Shown here piece after piece: positions 56,198 to 64,000 of a stretch of DNA of 64,000 nt; the stretch's first letter is position 1, and every line of letters starts with the position of its first letter. The stretch spans positions 62,001 through 126,000 of the forward strand of contig JARVKI010000041.1 in assembly GCA_036674765.1 (NCBI GenBank), read 5' to 3'. The position numbers and the translations under genes were made by a program. The notes beneath the pieces are model-generated. The model searched no databases and had not been told where the DNA came from. It saw only the letters and a list, made by a program, of their open reading frames with translations. This DNA comes from Seiridium cupressi. Lineage: Eukaryota > Ascomycota > Sordariomycetes > Amphisphaeriales > Sporocadaceae.

Positions 56198-59050
56198 CTA
56201 TGGGATGCAAAAGTCGATCCAACTACCCAGGTAATCAAGTCGATTACGGCTGCTGTCCTGGAACTCGTGCTCCTTATATATTTGCTCAAAGTCCTCGAAG
56301 TTGAGTCTGCCCCAGCCACCGCGCTCCCTAGCCTCATCTTCCGCAAGATCCAAACGTTTCCACTCCTCAAGAACCTGTCGTGAAATATCACCTTCGTTCC
56401 CGGCCCGTCCTTTGTGATCATCTTCTATGGTGGAGGAAGGAGTTTTCTGAGACTTTGTCTTGGACTTCTGGGAGGTCCTACCCGGTATGTGAGGTCGAGA
56501 GTCCGAATGGGACATATCGGAGGGTATTCTGGGTAATGGCCGTTCATTGGGTGTGGCATCGATCTCGTTGGGCCGGAACTGGGGCATCGTGGGATCGCGA
56601 TAGCTAGAACTGTCTTCGTAAAAGCCTCCTCGAGGAGAGACGGTTTGTTCGGCAGGACCGAGATCTTCCCATTCCTCATGAATTCCACTGGGATCACCGC
56701 CTGTGACCTCTGTCGAAGGCGGCTGAGCGGACGGTTCAGCATCATCTCCATCTGCACTGACTGTATACCCACTAGTCGCCAGAAGTTCATCCAAACTCTG
56801 GTCACAAATAGGTCGTTTGGTCGGCGGCCCGTCGTCACGGCTTGGTGGTGTAGTTGACTCTTGATCAAGTCGAATGTGTTCGAACAGATGGCGGTATTTG
56901 TCCCGAGCGTCCTTGGTCTCAACACAACGAACTGCAAGGTCTTCCTTCTTCTTAAAGATCTCGTCAAGGAGTTCATTGAATGCCTGCTGTGTAACCTGAT
57001 ATAGGATTTCTTTTCCTGCATCTCGCTCTGCGTCGGGAATCTCCATGCCTCCCCACCTTTCGGGAATGCTTCTAGACGAAGTTGATGGGTTGGATCTGAT
57101 GTCAAAATCGTCGGTGTCCTCTACAAACCGCACCTTGGAGGACGACCTTGACCGAGGTGACAGCACATGAGGAGCCGCCTTGGAAGATCCCGCGATGCCG
57201 TTGAGATTAAGAAGGACGTCCTCGTCGTCATTCCAACCCTGGGGTGGCAGGCCCCCTTCTTCTTCATCTAGAAAAAAATGTCGCCGCTTCCATCTCTCGT
57301 GGAGCTGTCTCCTGGCATGTTGCCGTCTACGCTTATCATGAAGAACTCGTTGTGAATTTGTCGCGATTGCTTGATGCTGAGCACGCAGTTCACTTTCGGT
57401 GGGAAGTCTGTTGGTAAATCTGCTTGCATCGGGCATTGGCAAATGGTCAGACCCTTGTGCATCGTCTGCAGATATTGGCTGGTCCCGTTGCTCGTCTTCT
57501 GGAACCACCCGCTCGTCCGCGTCCGACGAAGTGCTTGCACTATCATCACTCTCCTCAGGTGGAGGCCGGCTGGCAACTTCATCGCGTATCGATGCTATTA
57601 TATCATCAAGTCGGGATGCATCGCCGTTGATCAAGGCTGATAGGTCATTGACCGTGGTAGGCGGATTGATAATGCCGGAGATGTATCGCGAATCCGTGCT
57701 AGGCGGTAGAAGTTGACGAAACGAAGAACCAAATGACTCCGTGAAGAGACTTCGATTGTTAGGGCGTGCGAATAGTCCGCTCAGGATCTCTTCACGGCTC
57801 GAAGTGTCAGGCTTGTCCTCGTTGACGACGCTGGCTTTGCCATCATGAATGTCAACATCTCCATTTGAGTGGAAGACCTTCCCCTCCATTGGTCTTGACT
57901 CATCTGCCGGGGGCACCCTACCTTCCCGGCCGAAGAGACTACTCAGTGGCGCTCGACTATTGACCAGCTGCTGCGCCTCTGTGGTCGTCATCATATGTTC
58001 ATCGAGACCTTCGAGGATGTCGCGGTGCATCTGTTTGTAGAGGACATAGTACGCACGAAACATGCGCAGGAAATCCTTTCTATCCACGTAGCCATCACCA
58101 TCGATGTCGTAGCCATCGAAGGTCCGTTGAAGCTTGTCCGTTCTTTTGCGGTAGGAGACACCTCGGAGGAACTCGTCGAATCCAATCAGATCGTCCTTGT
58201 TGGTGTCGTAGAAAGCGAACATGCGGTCGTGAATCAAGTTGGGTGACGCATGTCGGTAACCTCCAGACGGCACCAGGCAGCGCTCGAATGTCTTGCGATC
58301 CATAGCCAGACACAGCCCATCCGGGTCGTCCCTCCACTCAGTATTGGCCATGAATGTCCACTGTTCCCAGTACGCATCCAGCTCGACACGCTCGAACCCG
58401 GTCTCGCTCGACCACTTGGACAACAGGTATCTTGGCAGTGTCCGGACCGAGTTATCGGGATCGCCGGGGTACCACGCAGGCTGGACCTGTCGCGGGCAGA
58501 AAGGCGGTGCTGGTATTCGAACTTTGTAGAAAACATGCGTCTTGTTGTGCAGCCCTTGACTCTCGCACACCTCGCAAAGGTCAAAGTCGGCGCAATTGGC
58601 ACATCGGTATCGAATGCCGCGAATCGGTACCATGCCACAGCCATTACACTGACACCCCCGGTGCACATAAGCATTGCGTCTCGCATTATCCTCCGACACG
58701 CGGAACAGCAGCGTGACAATGTTCTCGCCGGTGCGTTGCCGCGAGGTGTCGGTTAGCCAGTCGCTTTCGTTCTGCCCATCGGTCTCGTGAAGTGCCAGGA
58801 GAGCATTCGTGTCGATGTTCTCGTCTCCATCTCCGTCGGACGAGTCTTCCTGGCGCGAGGTCTGCCGTCGGCTCCGGCGCACAGCATTACTGCGATGGAG
58901 GCCTGACCCAGAGCCCACGGCTGGCTCTGACTGAGCAACTCGAGATTGGTAGAGATAGTACCCGGCAGAAGCTACCGCAAATGCCGAGACAACAGCGACT
59001 GTTATTCTTGGCCGTGTCAACGTTGAGGCGACAACGGAGGATGAGGACAT
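56198..59050 (-). CDS. Membrane-anchored ZZ-type zinc finger and EF-hand protein
   Basis: One uninterrupted frame of 950 aa. Residues 16-34 (ITVAVVSAFAVASAGYYLY) form a single N-terminal TM or signal anchor. A ZZ zinc finger at about 131-176 has CQCNGCG, CANCADFDLCEVC and the HNKTHVF end. Two canonical EF-hand loops follow: DTNKDDLIGFDEF (282-294) and DIDGDGYVDRKDF (315-327). Between and after them the segment LPRYLLSKWSSETGFERVELDAYWEQWTFMA is typical of this fungal group. The last 500 residues are Ser/Asp/Pro-rich with probable coiled-coil pieces (QQAFNELLDEIFKKKEDLAVR). The architecture suggests a calcium-responsive membrane protein; the cellular role is unknown to me. Confidence 0.88.
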   Translation of the reverse strand: MSSSSVVASTLTRPRITVAVVSAFAVASAGYYLYQSRVAQSEPAVGSGSGLHRSNAVRRSRRQTSRQEDSSDGDGDENIDTNALLALHETDGQNESDWLTDTSRQRTGENIVTLLFRVSEDNARRNAYVHRGCQCNGCGMVPIRGIRYRCANCADFDLCEVCESQGLHNKTHVFYKVRIPAPPFCPRQVQPAWYPGDPDNSVRTLPRYLLSKWSSETGFERVELDAYWEQWTFMANTEWRDDPDGLCLAMDRKTFERCLVPSGGYRHASPNLIHDRMFAFYDTNKDDLIGFDEFLRGVSYRKRTDKLQRTFDGYDIDGDGYVDRKDFLRMFRAYYVLYKQMHRDILEGLDEHMMTTTEAQQLVNSRAPLSSLFGREGRVPPADESRPMEGKVFHSNGDVDIHDGKASVVNEDKPDTSSREEILSGLFARPNNRSLFTESFGSSFRQLLPPSTDSRYISGIINPPTTVNDLSALINGDASRLDDIIASIRDEVASRPPPEESDDSASTSSDADERVVPEDEQRDQPISADDAQGSDHLPMPDASRFTNRLPTESELRAQHQAIATNSQRVLHDKRRRQHARRQLHERWKRRHFFLDEEEGGLPPQGWNDDEDVLLNLNGIAGSSKAAPHVLSPRSRSSSKVRFVEDTDDFDIRSNPSTSSRSIPERWGGMEIPDAERDAGKEILYQVTQQAFNELLDEIFKKKEDLAVRCVETKDARDKYRHLFEHIRLDQESTTPPSRDDGPPTKRPICDQSLDELLATSGYTVSADGDDAEPSAQPPSTEVTGGDPSGIHEEWEDLGPAEQTVSPRGGFYEDSSSYRDPTMPQFRPNEIDATPNERPLPRIPSDMSHSDSRPHIPGRTSQKSKTKSQKTPSSTIEDDHKGRAGNEGDISRQVLEEWKRLDLAEDEARERGGWGRLNFEDFEQIYKEHEFQDSSRNRLDYLGSWIDFCIP

Positions 59051-59936
59051 GATGGACTCGATTTTGGGCTTTCGGTGCTCATAGCGGCAGCTGTCGGCGA
59101 CGGATCAGCGTTTTGTTGATTGGAAGCTGAACCTGCGCATATGGTACAGCTCACGAAAGCTGAATCGTGCTCAATGTCATGCTAGTGCTGAGAGGAAGTA
59201 AATCCTGAGGGTGATGTGGTCCAAGAGCTTACAGAGCTTCGCCAAACTTTAGTTCAACGACAGGACATTAGCTAACCTTAGGAGCACATCCCAGAAGTTG
59301 GTGGCCACAGGCGGCAGCAACCGGCGAAGGTCCCGCAATTTGTCCCGCAACGAGCCAACTCTCAGGCTATCGGCCAGCCTCTGCCAGCATTAACAAACAA
59401 TACCTTACATTAGCTAAAACGGCGCCAGTCGTATCTCAACAACTGCAAAGACGCCAATTCTTCCATGGGATTTAATCCATTAATCATCACGGCAGAAATG
59501 GCAAAGATACACTGAAGAGTATTGCAGGAGCAATGTGGCTAGGGTCATTTTGACAACAAGGCAAATGTCTCCTCATCTTGACTGCCTGGCAGCATGGACT
59601 CTGGCCCCCATGATCTACCAGAGCGCTGGCTTTCATCAATTGCGCATAAGCTCCCTGGCTGGCGATCTTTTCCATGGTTGTCACCGTGCAGCAGCGACTT
59701 GCTGTGTGTGAATCAAGGTAGTGCAACTCATTCAGTAAGAAAGGTGACGAGGATCAGCAAGCATATGGCAGAAGAGCAAGGGCCAATTAACGGTGATGAT
59801 ATTAGGTAGGTCTATCTCATGGTTCTTTCAATCTCGGAGTCTCACAACGCATTACCATCAACAGCATGTCCTGTGGCGTGCACCTATCCTTCACAGCGAA
59901 CCAGACGGCTTATCGCTTCCCTTGCCATGGCGAGAC
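59051..59936. other. Intergenic, upstream of ZZ/EF-hand gene
   Basis: 0.9 kb; short ORFs without family features. Presumed promoter of the ZZ/EF-hand gene and 3' flank of the next minus-strand gene. Confidence 0.5.
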
Positions 59937-60610
59937 TCATTGAGTATCTTTGAAGTTCCACCCGTCTACCTCGAATGTTGATGGACCCGCATGCTTATTC
60001 ACTGCCTGGAGCTCACCCGTCTTGCCCTTTACCTCCGACACTAGAAATGCGTCCTCGAGCAAGTAAGCCGCAGAAGTGGTGGAACGCAAGGTCGGCGTAA
60101 GGTCTTCGTGGGTCAGACACAGAGTGGCCTTGTTGTTATGGGGCCCTGGCGCAGTTGCAATGGCAACCATGGTCTTGTGGTCGTCGCAGTTCCCAGCAAT
60201 GGTCATTGGAAGGTTTAGGTCCGAGAAACTGGCAATCTTGCCGTAGCTGCACTTGGTTGGGCAGTGATCAGGGCCAAATTGCACATAGAAGCTGACATTG
60301 GCGGTCATCCTGTCGAGACAGATCAGCACTGGTCAGAGGTTGGGAATGGAAGATCTTACTTATGATCATTGAGCGAGGCTTTGAGAAAGCCCTCAAAAGC
60401 GGTGACCTTGATGGTGGCAAAGTCCAGAGTGGACGCATTGGGATAAGTAGTCATCAGGGTTTGGGGTGCTGCTCGCGGATCTGTGCTCGGACCATTCCAT
60501 AGATCATGGAGAAATTGGCAGGACTCCCCAAACTCCGCAAGTTGGTTACTGGAGACGGGTGCAGCAGAGGCGCCAGCAAGGGCGGCGACGATGATGGTGA
60601 AGGGTCTCAT
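59937..60610 (-). CDS. Predicted secreted protein, unknown function
   Basis: Two exons (60610-60360, 60309-59937; 50-nt intron with GTAAGA donor and CGACAG acceptor) give 207 aa. The signal peptide MRPFTIIVAALAGASA is followed by APVSSNQLAEFGESCQF. Later Cys residues lie in DHCPTKCSYG, GNCDDHK and LCLTHED, which could form disulphides. The segment MTANVSFYVQFGPDHCPTKCSY begins the second exon. I recognise no catalytic motif. An extracellular beta-sheet protein is a guess from composition. Confidence 0.75.
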
Positions 60611-62091
60611 GTTGAATGTGGATTGGTGGTGCTTGAAAAGAAGAGTGTGTCTTGGACAGAGAGTGTGATGAAGTGTGTATAATGGATGAATGCTCCAAGA
60701 ACGATGTGGTCAAGAGTGTCAAGCTTGGCTTGTGGTTGTGCAGTTGACCGGAAAATGATGATGATGGGAGATGGTTGCAAGAGTGTCTGGGCGAGTGGAC
60801 GAAAAGCCTTTTATGGCCACTGCAGGAAATCGAGGGCCAATGCCTCTGAACAAGCGCCCTGTATCCTCCCGAGAAGGTGCCATGTTTCTTCTTACGGCAA
60901 GAGAAGAGAAACAGCGCAAGAACGAAGCAAGAACGAAGATGTTCAGCGCAACATGCCATCAAGCATTGAGCACCCACGAGGGAGCACCGAGTTTCATCGT
61001 GTCATTATGACGCCGCTGCCTTGCCATATTACCAAACTACAACTGAGCTCACAGCCCTTTCCCTGCCCGTCGCGAGTGCCATGAGACTAAGATTCCGAAT
61101 AGGCCATGTTAAGATGCAAGCACCTTCCAGCGGCGACAGCCGATCTGTCTCGGTCGGCCGTTACAGCGAAAGGTGTCCCGATACTGTAGCGCTCATCCAA
61201 TACTCGAACGTATGCTGCCGTCTGAGTTTACCTCTCCCAGGAATTGCAACCGTACTTCAAGGAATATCACCCTATGCAAGAGAATCTACTATTCTACGAA
61301 CTCCAGGGCTGATGACATGTTCTTGCTGCATTCGAGCATCCTCTTATGGCATATGACCGAATTGCCAGGAGTTACTCCTCGTTGCTCTTTCCATGTTCCG
61401 TCCGCAAATCTCCTAGTGTCGTCATATCTGAACACGCTTCTCGTGCTGAGCACCTGCGGCATCGGCAAAGAAAGTCTAGAGGTGGTCTCACTTTGGGGCA
61501 TCTGCGCTCGCCTTACACACCGCCTAGGCATGGTCCCGATGGCTCCAGAAGTGGTATGTCATCATACAGGCGACATCAACAACCTCTTAGATTATCACTG
61601 GGAAGCGCGCACGTCAAGCTTGCCCCAACTCACACAACCACAAGGGTGTGGGGGACCGATAGAAGGAGGCAACGCCGTGGTTTCTTACATCTCTTGATAA
61701 ATGTGGAGAGTACTACACTGGAGCTAATTGTGTAGTGATCGTGTCAATGAAATCATAGTAATGCATGAAAAAGAGATCCAGCCGAGCTTCAGAGTGTGCT
61801 GGTCATTGGTTCAGGGTAATCAAGGGAGTAGCTCACCGGGGGTTTCTTGCTTGTAATGATCACGCAGGACTTTGTATATGACGGTTACGATGCTTTGATA
61901 CTCTGAGACCACTACTCGCGACTTCTCATGTAAGCGATCGCGGCAGCATCAATGCGAATAGGACCAGGTTCACAGCCTGCCTAAACTGCAAGGCCGCCTA
62001 AGACGTCGCTGACCGGAAATAACGCCTGTGCCATCTACACCAACAGAATTTAGACACCATGCCTCATTATACTGGTTCAAGGATGAAAGCA
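60611..62091. other. Intergenic before P450 gene 3' end
   Basis: 1.5 kb. Overlapping ORFs of up to 174 codons occur at 61.0-61.7 kb on plus but carry no family motif, shift frames, and lack a promising start. I see no RNA gene or repeat. Confidence 0.45.
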
Positions 62092-63813
62092 TCAAGCCTT
62101 CTCCCGCCGTCTAATCATAACCTCGAGTCCCTTGCCCTTAGGAAAACAAGCAAACCACTCATGATACGCCTTCCAATCTTCATCGGTGGTATTGTACAGC
62201 GTCATGTTAAAGCCGGCCCTGGGACTGAAGATTCGCGCGACGGTACAATACAAGTCCATAGTCGCGAGCTCCATACCAAGACACAGACGCGTGCCCCGTC
62301 CCCAAGGGATCAAGTACTTGTTTAGTGCCTTGCGCCTCTCGGGGCTCTCCCAGCGTCCTGGCAGAAATTCGAGAGGCTGCTCGAATATGGTCGGGTCATT
62401 GTGCACGTCTTGACAGGTTGTAGAGATGCTCGTCTATGCTCGATAGGTTAGCGTCTCTCCCACGTATGGCCCATGTGATATGCGTGAGTTGACTTACGCC
62501 GGCGGGAATAATCCATTCTCTGTACTTCAGGTCCTGCGTCTCGCACACACGGGGTAGACGTGACGGTGTAGGGTTTGCGAGTCTCAGACCCTCGTTGACC
62601 ACCCCTGTCAGAAATGGAAGCTCCTTAAGCTTGGTGTAGTTTACGGGGAATCCGGACTCTGCCTCGGCGGTGGCAAGCTCTTGCTTGAGCTGCGCGAGCA
62701 TGTTAGGGTCCTTGAGGAGGCAGGCGGTGATGCAGACCAGAACGCTGGCTGTTGTCTCTGTGCCGGCCATGATGACACTGCGAGTTTCGGAAAGGAGGCG
62801 CAGGAAAGTCTTTTCCTCTGCAGGAAGAGGCGATTGCAGCACTGTCTGTACCATATCGACTTGCTCGCCCGGCACAGGCTCGGCCTTATTCATGGAGCGC
62901 TGAACACAGCTTGCCATCATCTTTCGAGGCTTGTCAGCTTCGCCCGACTTTCAATGTTTGGGTACTTAGAGCTCACCTCCTTCATCCACTTCACTCGCCT
63001 GAAGGAAGGGTTCATCTTTATCGAGAAGCTCTCCGGAATGCTATGCATAAGAGGAATGAACAAACCAAAGCTGTGCCGGCTCCACATGCTTGCCCTGACC
63101 ACTGTACGGACAGTGAGGTTGAATTCATGGTCGAATGTGGGCTCGTCCAGATGACCGAAAGGCTTTCTGAAACAAAAGCCGGTGGCAATGTCCGTGGCCA
63201 AACATCGGAAGGCATCACTCAAGCTGACCACAGTGCCCGAGGCAGCATTTAGTCGATTGCAAAGCTTGTCGATCTGTCCCTGTGCCTGAGGCTGGAACTT
63301 CTGAATGCTCGTGGAAGCAAAATAGCTGTTCAGAGGAGCTCGGCGCTGCTGGTGCAGGGCATGGGACTCGGCCGAGTTCGTGCTGGGGAACATGCCGAAG
63401 AAGCGCAGATAATACCATCTCGGCTTAGCAGCTTTAGAAGAATACTTGTACACTCCATTCCAGTCCGAGTCGTTGATGTGCACTTCCCAGGGGTTGATGC
63501 GTACGATAGGACCTAGTAAAGGCCTTGTCAATACGAGGCTGTTCAGTTACCAGAAAAAGGCGAACTTACCGTATTTCCGGTGCATCTCCTCGATCTCTAC
63601 CCAATATCTGCCACCGCCATCCTTGAAAACTTCGTAGTAGGTCTCGTACAGACCAGTTGCAGCTGCGAGTTTTGGTCCCGGGAATGAGGAAAGAGGATGG
63701 AGCGTGAGGCGGTACACGACGACCAAGAGCGTAGAAACCAGCCCACCTACAAGGAGAAAACCCCCAAGAGAATAAGCGCCCAAACCGTATGGAAGGGCAG
63801 AAAGCAAAGTCAT
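62092..63813 (-). CDS. Cytochrome P450 monooxygenase (microsomal)
   Basis: An ER-anchored haem-thiolate monooxygenase. Four exons (63813-63570, 63512-62977, 62920-62498, 62433-62092) give 1545 nt and 514 aa. I chose the ATG at 63813; the frame is open further up but only from a GTG. An N-terminal TM ([21 protein letters not shown]) and [15 protein letters not shown] proline region follow. The I-helix is [11 protein letters not shown], the ExxR is NEGLRL, the PERF-like part is [12 protein letters not shown], and the haem loop is [16 protein letters not shown] with Cys452. The pattern near [20 protein letters not shown] residues (here [18 protein letters not shown]) recalls CYP58-like secondary-metabolism P450s. 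Substrate and exact CYP family are unknown. No biosynthetic core gene lies next to it in the window. Confidence 0.93.
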
Positions 63814-64000
63814 GATTGCGACAGCCGATAGTCCGGCGATGTGTATGCCACAAATTGAAGACCCAGAACAAAATCCCAAGGCTCGGGGCACCAATGGTCT
63901 TTTCAAGATCTCTGCCGGATATTCCAAGCCACCAGGAAACACGTCGACGCATGTTCACAACAAGTCGTCGGACTTCATGCCTTGGGGGAATGCGATGGGT

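Noticed and set aside
56425..57105. 226-codon minus-strand ORF in another frame
   Set aside because: Lies inside the 950-aa ZZ/EF-hand frame and lacks any motif.
61021..61735. Group of overlapping plus-strand ORFs
   Set aside because: Three frames are open at once, no motif or splice pattern links them, and no start is convincing.

Overview
This window is nuclear DNA of a filamentous ascomycete (Pezizomycotina). Genes carry short GT-AG introns (about 48-180 nt) with CTAAC-type branch sites, lie on both strands with separate promoters, and encode typical filamentous-ascomycete proteins: an aryl-acid NRPS-like synthetase, a GPI-type aspartic protease, a PLAC8 protein, a GH3 beta-glucosidase and an MpaB-like oxygenase. 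I cannot fix the class; Dothideomycetes or Eurotiomycetes is a guess. I saw no rRNA, tRNA, CRISPR array or intact transposon.

Layout. 1-9.2 kb: 3' part of mitochondrial EF-G (MEF1), an MFS sugar transporter, and a divergently transcribed intracellular GH3 beta-glucosidase that probably forms a sugar uptake and hydrolysis pair with it. 9.6-20 kb is gene-poor: a broken LaeA-like methyltransferase followed by a carboxylesterase tail fragment, an orphan secreted protein, a GPI-anchored aspartic protease, and three small genes of unknown role. 20-31.6 kb: a free-standing RNase H protein, then housekeeping genes DPH2, FAT1-type acyl-CoA synthetase and GPI17/PIG-S, then an MpaB-like oxygenase whose model needs a 2-nt exon.

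32.6-40.8 kb is the most interesting part: an A-T-TE NRPS-like enzyme (927 aa) of the aryl-alpha-keto-acid type, flanked by two different MDR-family reductases, with a small secreted Cys-rich protein in the spacer and the MpaB-like oxygenase next door. This looks like a small uncharacterised aryl-quinone or furanone-type biosynthetic locus.

41-50 kb is conserved and rich in mitochondrial functions: RTC5 (TLDc), RCF1, ILV1, bL36m (RTC6), a LYR-motif protein and NAA40. 51.5-64 kb: a PLAC8 protein, an NAD-dependent epimerase-like protein with eight exons, an AT-rich tract, a frameshifted SDR pseudogene, a membrane-anchored ZZ/EF-hand protein, a secreted orphan, and a complete cytochrome P450.

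Exon boundaries were derived by hand from splice signals, reading frame and family similarity recalled from memory. For every multi-exon gene modelled here the exon lengths sum to a multiple of three. No database search was run.
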